Made by a program: the position numbers and the translations under genes
Shown here: one piece after another, positions 34,201 to 49,200 of the stretch
Position numbering within the stretch: position 1 is the stretch's first letter
How the letters are laid out: every line of letters starts with the position of its first letter
From: Ophiura sarsii
Lineage: Eukaryota > Echinodermata > Ophiuroidea > Amphilepidida > Ophiuridae
NCBI GenBank assembly: GCA_035610835.1
Contig: CM069441.1
Coordinates: 80,771,848 to 80,835,847, forward strand
DNA: 64,000 bases
Direction of reading: 5' to 3'
The notes under the pieces: model-generated
Told to the model about the DNA's origin: nothing
Databases searched by the model: none
Seen by the model: only the letters and a program-made list of their open reading frames with translations

Positions 34201-37200
34201 GGATGAATGGATGTTAAAAAACATGGTATGCTTAAGGATGGGGTATCACTATGAACAAGTCATGCAAAATACACGATACGAGTTAACATTCATGTTGGGG
34301 GAGAGAGGCTTCATGCATAGGGGAGGGAGGGCGGTATACACATGCATCAACTATAACAATCACATATTAACTTACAACCATGCATTTCTACATGCGATAT
34401 GTACAGATGAAAACATTATATTTACAAATAAATTCACACAATTATGTTCAGGATCAAAATATTGTACACCTTCAAAAAGGGGTTCATTGATCAGCCTATA
34501 CTCTATGTATCACATTGCAATAAACCTTTTCACGATGGATCGACTAGTCTAACCTAGCTGTTAAGGGAGGTGTCAACCCTTTTTTTATTTATCAAGCACT
34601 GTAACTTTTAAACTAATAATGTAATGTACATAAAAGTATACAATCTTTTTTGGCTTAAGAATTTAAGTTTTGAAAATATTGACCAAAAAGTGCCAAAAAT
34701 TGTTGGCACTTTTTGGTCAATATTTTCATAACTAAATTTGTTTAGCCAAAAAATAAAATTAATCCTAGATAATTGACTTTAAAACTGATTTTGTTAGGTT
34801 GTCTGAAAATTGTTGGCGCCAAAAAAAAGTGACTTTTAGGCAATAATGTAAAAATCACTATTTTTAGTGAAATTTGATACCAAAAATGGATTCTCTGACT
34901 CATTGCATTAAAAAAAATGTATACTTTTATGTACATCACATTTATAGTTTTAAAGTTACAGTGCTTGATAAATTTGGCGCCAAAAAGGGTTGACACCTCC
35001 CTTAAAAGCAAATTTGATTAATATCTTGCATTGTGCTTACACAGAGATTTAATATCACTTCCCAGCACTCAATTGTCACAACAAAAATGACCATGCCTTC
35101 AAAAGAATGATTGCTTTTATATCTAGAGACCAATCTTAGGATTTGCGTGAAAAGGCTTAATGGCAAATCGCTCCTAGGCTTTTATATGGCAATAGCCTCT
35201 GGACTGGTTTTGCTTGTACCAGAATCAAACCGGGATTTTGTTGTTGAATTTACTGCATATTTCATTAAATTATTCGTCTGATAATCCCTTTAAGGATATT
35301 ACCCATCATGCCACTTGGTGGCATGGTCAAATTCTACTATAAAAACATGGTGTGTTTATTTTAAAAGATGAGATATTACAGCTATTAAAGTTAACTCATT
35401 GATGAGATATTACAGCTATTAAAGTTAACTCATTGTTCTTGATATTATATCATCACTGCATGCCACTGCACAATACACTGCACTCAATGGACCAGGGTCT
35501 GTGCTCCATGCAAACATATGTGCCTCTAAACCCAAAATGTTGTTTATAGAGATATAGGACAAGCCTAGAAGGAGTTAGAGCCTGTTGTGCTATTTATAAA
35601 TTGAGAGAAAAACGATGTTAGAGAAGGTAGTATTACCTGAAGTGCTGTTTATAGAGAAATAGGTATACACTTATGCGCTCTTTGTATATATTTGTAGATC
35701 GTAAAAAATTGATGTGCTGTTTATGGGAATTTATTAGTAAGCACTTTAGGCACCACTAATAGTGAATCAGAAAATGTTACACTTTTTTATGGCAAGTATA
35801 TTATGTAATTAATTTTTGTTGAACTCCAAGTGTATGATTTATTCCAAGTCTCACTGAATGAAGGGATATATTGACCAATGCTTACCCCCCCCCCCCCTCC
35901 CCCATCATGGAATAGACTGTTGTCATTTCTACAATCAGTTCTGTTTAGAGTGAGCATGTGCAACATTGGTATCTAAATATGTGTGCCTTTAAGTCGCAGC
36001 ATTTCACACATGTCGCGGTTGAAATGCAGTACTTGGGTGTATCATACAAGCAGTGTGTAACTATATTAGAGAGTAGGGTTAAAGGTAAAGGAGTGACAGG
36101 GCACATCCTATTCTAACCGTTCACCCCCATGTGCGCATTTGTGCATGCTGTTTTCTGTGCTTGTTGCATTCTGTGAATGTTTGTTATTTGAATATCTTAA
36201 AAGTGAGTGGTGAGTGGGCTAAGACTATTTAAGGCTTCACACTTAGTTCCTAATTGGACGCCTTTATTAGGAAAAACCCACATTTTCCCTATGCCATGGT
36301 ACTGAAATGTTCCCCTCGATCAAACGTTTCCACATGAGATGATTGTGGACATGGAACTGAAAATGATTTGATAATGTAAACTTTAGGTTGATCAGTTCCC
36401 AAATTGGCGAAGCCTCATTACAGCAGCGAATGAATACAGAAGGACGTGGGCGTATATAAAGGCAACAAGAATGCAACAAGCACCATGCATCATACGTGTG
36501 ACGCGTGCATTAGGCCCAAACCATCGCGCGCATCCATAATCGTGCGAGTACGCTTAGTTTACTTTTGCGCGCAGAGAGATAAAAACCGAATATTTCTCGC
36601 CAATTTGGAACTGATCAAACTATAACAGTTGAGTTCAGGTTTGTGTTGGGTTTTTTGTTGCTTCAGACATGATGTACATTGGTAGTGAAAAAAGGATGTA
36701 AAAATGCAACACAATGTCATTGGGTAGTTGGCATTTTGTATTTGTTCATTAAAAAGAAATGATGATGTAGGGAATGAATGCATAGAGCACAAACCTTGGT
36801 ATAAGCATTGGTCTCTTTTTTGTATTTGTTACACTTGGATCTGAATCTCATTGAAAAAGATTTAGTATTGCGTGTAAGCAGCAGGTAGATGTCGGTTTCT
36901 TTCAGAAAACAAATCCGGGTAACAAATAACATGCTTATTAAAAAACTACTGGCATTCAAGTATAGATTGGCATTTGGTTAATATTGCACATCACTAATTT
37001 GGATTCAATTTGGAAAACACTCCCGAATTTTCAATCCGAGTACATCTCAAACAGTGTTTATTATAAAACTGCGCAATGTGAAATATAAAAAGTCGATATA
37101 AAAGTAATAAAAAGGTAATAGAACTGTAAATATACCAAAAAGAGAGCCAATGCTTATCTAATGAAGATGGATGTTGTCAAAATTTAAAAGCGAATTAATA

Positions 37201-40200
37201 CAAATATTAAATCAAACGATTAGCAGAGGATTTTTTTCTCTCACACACACAGACACCCACACTATATGTACACTCAGCACACCATGTGCTAGATGTCGAG
37301 ATTTTTTGGCGGTCGGGCAAACCAATAGGCTCTCTTTTTACCACTACCTACTTTGCCACTTTTTTTGCCGTCGTCGCCGTTCTCCGTCGCGAGCGGCGAA
37401 ACGACCTCCTCCGAGAAAGTGAAATCCCGGGCCAGGTTAGGCGTCGAGCCGTAGCGCATGTCGCCTAGGATCTCGCGCGAGCGGCTCTTGATCCTATCCA
37501 ACATTCCATGGGTTGACTTCCGCCTATCCGGTGCCCGGTTGCCTGATTTGGTATACTGACTACGTGGAGAATCTTCGTCGAAGACTGTGTCATTTTCTGT
37601 TGAGGGTTAACAGAGAGAATAAGTTAGACTCTTGCAATAGAATTGAAATTGCTCAACACCATTTGGCTACATCACTTCATTCCAAAACAGTTCAGTCAAC
37701 GTAACAGCTTATGAGATAATCGAGCAGAAAGAAAGGAGGATAAAAGGAGGGCGGTATAACTAATAGTCTGCACGGGAGGAAACCACATAGTTGTATACAC
37801 TTTTATTTTTGCGTACAATATTTCCGGTTTTATTTTTGCACGGTGTTATTACTTTTCAGTACTCCAATTGTGTCATATGATTTAGTAGACCAGGTAGGCT
37901 ACTTTTTGAGCAACTTTTTGACATGTCCAATTGAAACAGTGCAAAAACAATAGTGGATACTTCTCAACTATTCCAAACGTATCAAAATTATATATACATA
38001 TCAGGCAGCAGTAAATTGGTGAAGGGGAAACTTTAATCAAGGTTTATAAATCAGACAGGCACTGAAATGAAAAATAAACTGAATGGGTTAAAAGTAAGAC
38101 ATTGCTTTTATACACTGGTGACAAAATGGTTCTATAAGGTTGCAGATTTCATGTAACGACAAAACACGCTTTGATATCGCTTTCAATTTTTCTTTCGACA
38201 TCTCAAGAAACTTTACCCTCCTTACGATTTTCAAAAGTTGACTTGTCGTGTTGCATGAAAATGAAAAGTGGCCCAGTCATACATACAAAAAAGAACAACT
38301 TCCTATTCATTCTATTCAATATTAATTTTAAAATTATTTCTTAAACACAATGGCCCGTATTCTCGTACGTAGTTAAACACGGTTTTAAGCTAAACACGCG
38401 TCTAACTTTGACTTTAGACACAGCGTTTAACTAAACGCGATTCTCGTACATTTGTTTTACTTAAACATGCGTCTAACTCGCCGAAATGTGTCTAACTTTA
38501 AACATGGGTATGGGGTAGTTTAATGCGTGTTTAACTAAACTCGCACACCAACTGTATGCCTTGAATGATCACTCATCCGTGCCCGGTGCAAGCTGATGTG
38601 CGGATCGCGTAGTCTTTAAAAGTACCGTGTATTGAAAGCATTCGGTGATTTCGGTCGATATTTATTGAACTCCATTAGGGCCACAATGAATTAAATACCT
38701 GTATACAATCAACGCAGGACCACTCTATGAACGAGATTTGCAAAGTTTAAAACCGTGTTTTGTTAAACACGTCGTTTAAAGGATAAACTCACGTTTAAGT
38801 TAGACACGCGTTTAGTTAAACACGGTTTTAAGCTAGAACCGTGTTTAGTACGAGAATACGGCCCAATAGTTCTCTAATTAATTTTTTTCCCACTTTTTTC
38901 TTCATTCTTTTCCAAAGTCATTCATTCATTTAAGGAGACACAAGTTGTGCTTTTATAGTTTGACTGGCTCACGCAAAATTAAATTCAATTTAAGCATCGG
39001 TTGGTTGCTGCAGCTCTAGAATTAAGCCAACAAGAAACTGTCTGGAGAAGAAAAAATTAAAATACCTGTTTGCAATGCCCACAGAATTGGAGATGGGAAA
39101 GAACCAAGCTTAAAGGCATATTATGCAATCTTTTCTGTGGGACGGCCTCATCTATAGGATATAGGGATTCCCATGGAAAAGATCACATAATATGCCTTTA
39201 AAACAACCAGGTAGGTCATAAGGATGCAGTCAAAGGCCCCATTATCTTAGGTCTAATGATTGTACTTCTGAGGCTGCTGTTAGCGTTATCTAAATAGGGC
39301 ATCACATGTACAGATATCACAAAGTTACAATCATTGGATCTAATCTACTTTTACTCCTCCAATAAATAAGTACTTTATATTTAATATATCCCAGATTAAA
39401 TAAAATCATGCAGTTCCCATCACTCACTCACTCCATCATTCCCCGATTTCCCGAAAGCAGACAAGATGTGCAAAACAGAGGGCGCCAAACTCAAAATCGA
39501 CCCGAAACTAAGAGACTCACCCGGGATACATGCAACAGACACCAACAGTTTACACCATACCATGGGCCTAGTATCGCAATCTAAGTATAAGATTTCAAAC
39601 CATTGGCAGATTTCTCAATGGTAATATAATAATCAAGGGAAAAACACTGTGGTAAAAATATGGCTGGTGCAAATGGTTACGATAGCATTGGATTTCAAAA
39701 CAAAAAGAAGAAAAAGCTTTTAGGTAGCAATTTGTGTGTGTGTAAAGATCAAGTCCTCATAGATTTCAAAATCATATCAAACTTTCATGAATTACTACGG
39801 AATAAGTGGGGGAATTGTGGGGCTAACATAAACCCAGAATTGAATTGCTGGCATATGAAAACTCAGTTGATACAAGGTGATAAAAAAACTCAGAAATGTT
39901 CAACTTCAAAGCACAAAACTGACGAGAGAAAAAAAATACGAGAAACAAAGCAAGAAATCTGCCGCAAGTTTGCCGTGAAAACCTGTTACAACCATTACCG
40001 GGAGCCGATGTGTTGCCGTCCGTCGCCGCCGGCAACGCTTTATCCCCAGAGGGGGATGTCACCGGAGGAGAGTTATCATCGCTCCCAGAATCTTTGTCTC
40101 CCTCTGGTTGGTTTTCGGTGCATTAAGGAATAAGTATTAGCACAGATAGATAGAAAAAAAGGCGAGGTGTATAGTTAGATGTTTGAAAGTTTGTTCACTG

Positions 40201-43200
40201 TAAAATGGAGTATGACCTTCAGCTATATACAGTGCATAAGATTCACAGTGTTTGTAATTAAGACTGCTGTTGTAGTCAACTTACATTGTACGGCCTATAG
40301 ACAGTACGCTCTGAACCAACCGGAATGGTATTCGCTCTTTGCACGGTTCGTCATTTGCGAGGAGAGCCTTGAACTGGTACCGCATTGAATGGGACTATTC
40401 CATAACATTATGTAACTAGTTCATTCAATCTGATTCCAGGTTGAGGCTCTTCTCGCAAATGGCAGATCTGTGCAAAGAGTTGGCAGCAATCATGAAGTAT
40501 TGTAACTTTGCAAGTCACATATTTGGATTGTGCCCCAATTTTGATGGCTCAGTTCAAAAGAAGACATGAGTGTTGTAGCACTACATGCCCTTTTAAAAGC
40601 CTAAGTAAATGTATTGATTTGACGATAAAAAATATTTCGAGACACTTTTTAAATTATCACTGTATATACTTGAGGGGTTCATGTTCCATTTGACTGTGAA
40701 CTGAGTATGGTAATGTGGTGAGAGTGTTAACGGTCAAAGAGAGAAACGGATATGATGGCTGATAAGGATACAATGAAGATTATAGGCACTTCCATGGAGG
40801 AGGTGTAACAAATCCAGTTTCATCTTGATTATGGACCGGGAAAAAATGGTTAAAAAAGAAGCTGTTGCTATATCAGGGACTGCAATTTGGATGTAAATGT
40901 TTTGATAGCACATCCCCGAAAACAGTACACTAATTAGTAATCAGAACCCCCCCCCCCCCCCCCTCCCCCATGGAATGTACCGATTTGAATTGGAATGCAC
41001 TTATTTCTCTAGTTGAGGGAGACTACTTAGTTCTAGATTTGTAATTTGAAGAATTTCTAACGATTATAAAGTAACATACATTGAATATAGATAGGATGAA
41101 ATTGTGAGGGTCTATGTGAAGTTATGGACTTACAGATTGAGAAGTGTAGAAAATACAATCTATTTACATACAAATAGATGATAATGGTGTACAAAACGAG
41201 TAACGGGATGAAGAATGATACTAAGGGCTATCGGTATCTATGGAGACAATAGGATGGTCGTCGAATATTTTACCTTCGGAGTATTGTTGTGACGCTTAGG
41301 AGAAGAAAAAAATTGTTGTCCTCGACCGCTCGCTCGTCAGATTTAGGGCCGTTCCGATTTTTTTCTTTCTTTCTTCTGATTTTTTTCTTTTTTCAGATTT
41401 TTTTCTTTTTTTCACTAATTTTCCCTTTTTTTCAGATTTTTTTTTAAACAGTTTGAATGGCATTGAATATAAAACTAAGTGTTTATAACATATATGGCGA
41501 CTCTTAGTGTGATTTCAACTTCTTGTTGGCTGAACTTTGAGCTTCCGCTAGTATAAGAAAATAAAAAAAATTAAAAAATCCGCCCGCCCGCCCCTCCTCT
41601 CTGAGAGCTCTGGAGGACAACCAAGCAAATTGTTTTTTGGCCTTATTTACATTAATAATTTATCATTCTAGGTATTTCAATAGTTATCATTTAGGCAGCG
41701 ATAGTTTAAAAAATGGCAATACTTAGTCCCGCTGTGTTTGAATCCTAATTTAGAATATGTGGACGTTAGTTCTAGACGACTTTGAAGCACCATGAGGTAC
41801 TTCAATATACACGTTCTGATTTAGGCCATGTTTTAAATGACAACAGGTGAGGCTGTTAGGCTTTTAAACTGTACATAGTAGCTCGGATTGCAGCAAGTTA
41901 TCATATAATAGTTAAATATTTGGTCAAGATGCTGGATGTTGATTTCTATATCAGTAAGTTGAACGATTAAAAAATAATAATGTATATATTTGATCAACTT
42001 AAAGGTAGATGTTCCGATTTTCAACTTTTCAAGTTTTCTATTCTACATGAAAGGTCATCCTTTAAAACGTAGTGTCCCAAAATTTGAGATGTATAGCTAT
42101 TATGGTTCTTATTTTAGACACACAAGATGCTGTGAACTGTACCCATTGAGTAGTACACAAACTATATCAGTGGTAACCACCATTCGCGGTAATTCAACTC
42201 TATTTCGTCAATTTCTCTGTCATTATACCGAATTAGGCCGTCAAATTTCAGTATAATGATGAGAAAAATACGAGCTTTCATATGATATGAAAAACTCTGT
42301 ATGTTTGAAATAATTCTGTGTTACGAAAATGTGATCGGGTCATCTACCTTTAATCGCTTTTTTTATTTTGGTTTCTATTGTGTTTTGTAACCTTTCCGCC
42401 AAGCGAGTAATTCCCTAAATCCATGTCATAAAAATATCATTAGAGAACAATGTTTATCATTTATTTTAATAAAAACTTCATTTTTTATTGATAATAAGGC
42501 GGCTTAAACAGATTTAGTCAAGATGCTGGGTGTTGATTTCTATATCAGTAAGTTGAACGAATAAAAAACTAAAAAAAACTTAATATCTTTGTCCATTGTA
42601 GTTTCTATTGTGTTTTGAAACCTCTCCGACAAGCGAGTAATTCCTCAAATCAATGTCATAAAAGTATTATTAGAGAACAATGTTTATCATTGGTTTTATT
42701 AAAACTTCATTTTTTATTGATAATAAGGCGGCTTAAACAGATTTATCTTTTCAGGAAGAAAAAATGAGAGTCAGTTATTTACAAAAAACACATGTTACCC
42801 TGTAATAATATATGGAATTGATCAATCAACCAACCAGTTCAAAAGATCTTTATTGATTCAATAATTTATTACATACTCTGCAAAACAAACATGCACTGTG
42901 ATGATATCAATGCCTGTGTTCATATTCTGGATTGATCTGTGAAGAGGCCAGCTTAATCAATATTTTGAAAGGGAACATACTATCCTTATTTTTTCAACAA
43001 GGCTATCATTTAGAAATGACTAATACAGCTTAAAAAGTATTTTGTCACACTCAAAGATAAGTTGTCATGTTGTTCATATAATTATGTGTAAAGCACATTT
43101 GACGCTCTTAAGGGAAAGATGGCGAGGAGGAAAAAGAACAGAATCCGCAAAACCCAATTGCTGTTAGCAGGGGACGCTCGGCTCCACAAGGGATGGGATG

Positions 43201-46200
43201 ATTTGTTAAGTTAGAGAGGAATAAGTCAGTATGGGTAAGCTATATATGATATTGATATTATTGGACAGGCATGCTTTAGTGTGTATGTCATTTGGATGGC
43301 GACCAGCATGATCATGAAATACACAAATGTTGCATTTTGTTCGGACTAGTATAGAGCCTTTGCTGATAACCACTTTCGTATACAATTGTGGCCATAGTTT
43401 GGTAAATAAGTTTTAGATCTGATCTCTTCTCTTTAATATGGCTACAATTTTAAATGTACTAAAACTTGTTTTGTAATGCTCAATATTCATGTTTATCAGT
43501 TCATACTTTTTTGAAAGACTTGGAACTCTTCAGTAATGCAAACATTTGAGCATCAAATCACCATACCAACCGCATCATGACATATAATACTTGAATGTTA
43601 TGATTCATACCACAAAACGAACTGGACGACAATGGACTACCACGGGACGAGTATGTAGCGTATTGCCCGCTACAATAGTTTGGCGGCGGCGAAGGCCGAC
43701 TACTAAACGAGTGCGACGTTTTCAATTGCCGGCCGCCAAACGAGTTTGCAGGCCTACGTGATATGGGTGGCTGAGATTCTAACATGCTGCGCCTGCCAAA
43801 TCGGGCAGGGACAGACGCTGCGGAACAAATCACACAAATGAAACCTATAGATTAATCTGCAACAAGTTAGTACCTATTACCTAAGAATATTCATGATTAA
43901 GTTTTAAAAGGGTTCTGTTACAATATATTTTTAAAGTAAAAGGTGACATAAAATTTGGGTATAATACTAGTGAAAAATGTATGCTCAGTTTAAAATTTGT
44001 TGTTGTTATAAATGGCATTTTCTTATAGGAATGATTTTAAAAGTATCATAAATGAAACCTATTAATTGTTTGGCAACAAGTTAGTATCTAATTCAAGAAT
44101 ATTTATGATTCAATTACAAAATAGTTCAAATGTAAGAGGTTATATGAACTTTGGGTATATCACAAGCAAGATAGCTATGCCCCAGTTATAAACAAAATTG
44201 GATAAAATGTATGTTTTTCTTTGAAGGAAAATCAAAGGTAACAAAAAGTTATATAAGAATGAAATTGTTAGATTTCACATTAATCACAAGTTGCTTTGTG
44301 AATTTTTTCAATTTAAACTAGTATCCCCAACTAAAATTAACAATGATTTCAGTTTACTTCCTGTTTAATTCAAAACCCCTGTTTTTTTAATCTAGTATGT
44401 GTTCATGTAAAGCAATTATGATCAACTCCATGAATGACTTTGTTGCAGTTTCAATGAATGGTGCAAACTCACATAATGATACATGAAAACAAAGCGTGAG
44501 TGTTGACATTGACTACGAAATCACAAATGAAACTGAACACTATCTGATACAATATGGCTAGATGGGAAATTGACCAGCAACTGAACACACAAAAGTGTGT
44601 ATTCTCATTTTCTAGAGGGCAAGTCTCAGTCAAAATGAAGCATCAAGAACTTGATAGTTGGGTTTTACATTACAATCAAGATTCTAGAGAATTGTCGTAA
44701 ATCTGGGGCCAGTCGGGTAGACCACTCTTTGTTTGTTAACTTCGTTAGCCTCAATCATTGTCTACAGTCTTTTTGCATTGGTACCTCTTCTTGCAACTTC
44801 ATCCAATAACATATACCTTATCCAATCAGATGTGGGAATGTGAAGTCAGTGCCTAGTCCAAGGAAAGCCACATCATTTACAGGCCATTGTCGGGGATTGT
44901 CTTAGATCCGGCAAGTAAATATGCCAGCGCAAAAGAACAACTTGTCTGATTATCAGGCAAAATAAATTGTTTGTTTGTGCATAGAGGGTCCTCAAAAGGT
45001 AGGGTCGGTAGGTCGGAATTTATTTTTCTCCTAGTGGTTGTTCTGGCCGAGTCCTAGCCAGTACGCCGAATTCTGAACCGTGTCAGACTTTTTGGATGAC
45101 CCATACTTGACCCAAAATATCATACATAATACTATACATGGTATGGGGTAACATGATGGGTCATGTGGGGGTCAATTAAGGCCATATACGTGACTTTTTT
45201 TTTGAAAAAAATAAATTGAAAAAAATTAAAAAGTTGCAAGGTCGGGGCTATAGAACACGGTCGGTCGGACATTTGATGTCATGATTATACTTCAGATGGG
45301 ATTTAGTATAGGGTGCAAATGAAGGCTATAGGCAATTATATTGAGGCCAGGAATGTTGACAAACAAAGGGGTCTCCCCAAATGACGCCAGGTTTACAACA
45401 ATACTGTGGAACCTTGAATTGGGTGCAAACCCTGACCACTTAGAGACTAAATGCTTGAGTCCATGTGCCACTTTATAAAATGAGAATAAAATGATGATGA
45501 TGTACGACTACATGTATGACTACATGAATATCTCACAGATAAGTTATCAAAACATGGTGAAACATGGTGAAACATGGTGAAACATAAATCAACTTAAAAT
45601 TACCCACACCACAAAACGAGAATATTCCCGATTATTACGACCTTAAGTGAGAACATTGTTACATGAACAGACACAGGGAAGGATATAATCACACCCCTAA
45701 CCCATTTCTGAAAAATCCGAGTCTAAAATGAAAAACACCACAACCCAAACCACAGCAAAATAAAAAACAGTATCATCAACATTTTGCATCAAACATTGAA
45801 TTGGTCTATAAATTAACAATGAATATTTGTTTATAACTACAAACATTAACTACAAATATTAATTAAAAAAACGAGACAGGGAAAAAACACACCACACATT
45901 CATTTCTCTTTCCATTGCACTGGTAGCATTTTAAGCCTGGATCGGGGGTTTACGGAGGCATTGAACAAATTGTGAATGACGATGTGTCAAAAACATAAAC
46001 AAGGAACTGAGAGCAGAATGCTGATATATTGATGGTAAACAGAACGACTTGGCAAAGACCGATGAGATAATCAAAGAGTAAATATAGTATACAAGTATAT
46101 ATTGAAAAAGACGGAACAAAAATATATTGTTTATTTGTTTATAAATCTATAACCGTATAAAATTTGCAGAACTGAAGATTTTACGGTGCAGGTCACGAAT

Positions 46201-49200
46201 AATTTACAAAAAATAAAACTGAAAAGAGCAGGATTTATTTTGTTCGCACATCTGTATAAATGAACGCAAAGGTGCTTACGGGACCGGCGTTCTGGTGCGC
46301 GTGCAATGTGCATGAACATAAGATTTGCCACTGTTTAAATACACATTCACGGAGCATTCCAGCAATTTTTATATTTGCAATTTCAAAAAAAGTTTTCAGC
46401 GGCAAACAACCGACTCACTATAGTCACTGTCATCGTCATCGTCAGAATTATCCGCAAATATGAAATTCCATCCCATCTGCTGGAGGAGATCGCAGCAGGA
46501 GCACACTACAAAAGAGGGGGAAACGGCTTCAAATGTCCCTCCAGTTCAATAGAAAAATCAATGTTAGAATTGTAAACGCTAGTGTCTAGACTATCTAATA
46601 TATGTGACCACCCACAACGAACCCAGTGTTTTAAGTCACCATTTTTCAAAATGGAAATTTTGATTTAGTTAAATATACTTCAAATAAGCTTGAAAATGAT
46701 ATTGTTTTGTAAATGAACACTTAGATACTCAAATATTTGTTGAAAATCCTTTGTTTTAATATTGAATTTTAATAAGCCATATCTCTGAAAAGGCCCTGGC
46801 GACTTTACACTGGGTTTGTCGTGGATGGTCACATGTAGGTATATGTACATTTTGCTCCATTGCTATTAAATCCCTGTGCCATATTGGTTGGCAACCTAAT
46901 ATTAACCCTGGATAATCATTCTATGGCCAAATTAATGCCATGATCATCACATCGCAAATTGATTTTCACTAGTGTTGAAGAAGTCAAATTAACATCCTCG
47001 AAACATGATCGAGGCAAACATGTGCAGGCAAGCAACGCTTGATTCAATAGACACAACTGGCAAGTGAACGTGCTTAGCATCCCGAATGGTTTCATCCGTA
47101 ATGCCGTCTTTGGATTAAGCCAACCCTAACATGGCGCGCATAAATTGCAACAATTCAAGTTTTAAACCGCAACACGTGTATAGATAGACACAATCCTTCT
47201 GATAGGCTGGCTAACTTTTGCATTTGGAGAATCATAATCAGTATCATAATCATTGATTCTTACCCTAATTCTACACCTGTATTCTGACAGAACGTGGTGT
47301 TCTATAAAATAGCACAATGATGAAATAGCAATGAACAAATGCACATATCCTATCTATAATCTAGTATACAACACAAGTGACCTATTGTTTCTAATCCATA
47401 TTCAAATACATCATCCCTAGCTACTCGTACTAAAGGGCCACACACAATGATAGCTAAACAATAAAATAAATGGTACAGTGAAGCTATGCTCAATCTTACC
47501 TTTTCTCGATAGACCTCTTTTATCTAACATGTTCATGCTTTGACTAGCCATGAGGCTGCCCTGCTGCATTCTTAGGTCGTCTGTCGACATACTATATGAT
47601 CCTGCGAGGCAAAGAATAGTTCGGCCATTGCAAAAATATATAAAATAAAAACTTACAAATGGAAAACAGAAATGGAAAGTAAACTTATTTGTGCGTACAT
47701 CTGAAATCATTATAAGCATGAGAAAACTAAACTCTTTTAAGGACTTTTAAACAATAATCACCACTTCTCTTGCATGGCTATTTGACTATTATCGGTAAAA
47801 TTCAATGATAACATTTATCTTAACATTGGCCATTAAGTTAACTCCTGATTTAGTACTAGGTACACACTGTGCCAATTCCAATACATTCTGTACAGGCAGC
47901 TTGAAGTTACCAGTATATTTCTTATTCCATGCAACTCGGTTGAGTATAACAGTAAATATCAAGCCTTTTCATTTTGAGACATTGATCAATCTTTGAACCT
48001 TCAATTTCTTCCTAGCGGAGTCTATTTCTGCTGATTAAAATGCCTGCCAAGATGGTGTTTTTTTTGTAAACCCTCTGCAATTTCATACGACGGCAGAGGA
48101 TTGGAAAAAAATGTACCCTTCTTGGCAAACCTGTTGTCATATTGGCATTTACTGCGCCTACAAAAGAATGGCTGGTCAACAAAAGATCAATCATTGGGTC
48201 AGATATGAAAAGGCTTATAGATACTAAATTCATAAAACTGTTCTTCAATAACCTGCCTCGACAGAGTGTTCTGAAATTTACATAGAAAGTAGCTGATGGA
48301 TGAAAGTTATCTCACTTCAAATTGATTTCAAGATAAACCCAAAACATGATTTATGGGGTCAAATTGCCAAGCTAGAAGTGGCGATTTAAGGTATCGATCA
48401 TTTGATACGCTTCACACCGGTGATTTACCACAGACATGTTGGGGTGGGTGTCCAACTGGTGTAAATATCTGGTAGCGTGCTCAACCATGAACAAAAAAGG
48501 TAACATAATTCAGTAACAAAAAAATATATCATAATTTATGCAGCAGTTTTCATATCCAACAAAATCACTCTTATTGAAAAACTCAAAAATGCAATTAAAG
48601 ATACACGATTCAACATTCACATAACCATAAAGCAATGATACATATAACATATATATATTGGGGCCTAATCCATTGTAATGCATCATAATATCGTTCGTTT
48701 CAAATAGAGTATAATCTCGGTTTCCACATGCGATTAGTGTTATTAGTCAAATTGACCTATGACCTGTACAAATGTGTTTGTTTGTTTGATGTTCCTTCCT
48801 CTTAGTCTTACCACTATGTAGCCCCCGTTCTTCCAGCAATGACAGTCTGTTTTGCCCTGATGAGGATGGCGCTGTTTCCAGTCTTCGTCTGCCTGGTGAG
48901 GTGTCTTCACTTGACCTTCTCTCTTCTGTGAAGTGAAATAACACAAATTATATAACACATACAAATATTCCTGCCATTTGATTGGTGGATACCACATCAT
49001 GTGACATAAAATATTTCGACTATTTCCCCACTATTTCACTGGAGGGAAAAAAGTTCCCATAAAAAAGTACTATTTCCCTGTGATAAGGAGCTGCGAGGGA
49101 AATAGTACCTCATCATGGGAACTTTTTCCCTGCACGCGATCAGGGTAATTGACCTTGACTTGATTGATATAATGAGTAGGCCTAGGTCTATTATCTTATG

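Larger units (their letters stand above)
28244..37341. other. Largest CCDC88 intron (9.1 kb), no gene recognised
   Basis: Holds two small palindromic MITEs, an (AAGC)n run (about 31783-31806), a 24-bp duplication (33880-33927), a 34-bp duplication (35367-35434), a foldback element, a C run (35885-35897) and MITE copy 3. Nothing coding was found. The remaining 30.0-33.8 kb is plain A/T-rich sequence. Confidence 0.6.
43818..47499. other. CCDC88 intron with candidate cassette exon
   Basis: Apart from the candidate exon at 46419-46505 and the MITE at 46603-46833, it contains a GTCGGTAGGTCGG-type dispersed repeat (about 44995-45275), an 11-bp repeat 'aacatggtgaa' x3 (45549-45583) and plain A/T-rich sequence. 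Confidence 0.5.

Noticed and set aside
39660..40133. 157-codon plus-strand frame
   Set aside because: Overlaps CCDC88 exon 15 on the opposite strand, with Lys-rich low-complexity N-terminal part and no family similarity.
43119..43214. Short plus-strand frame with basic N-terminus (MARRKKNRIRKTQ)
   Set aside because: Stops after 29 codons; no splice signals or recognised domain; probably chance.
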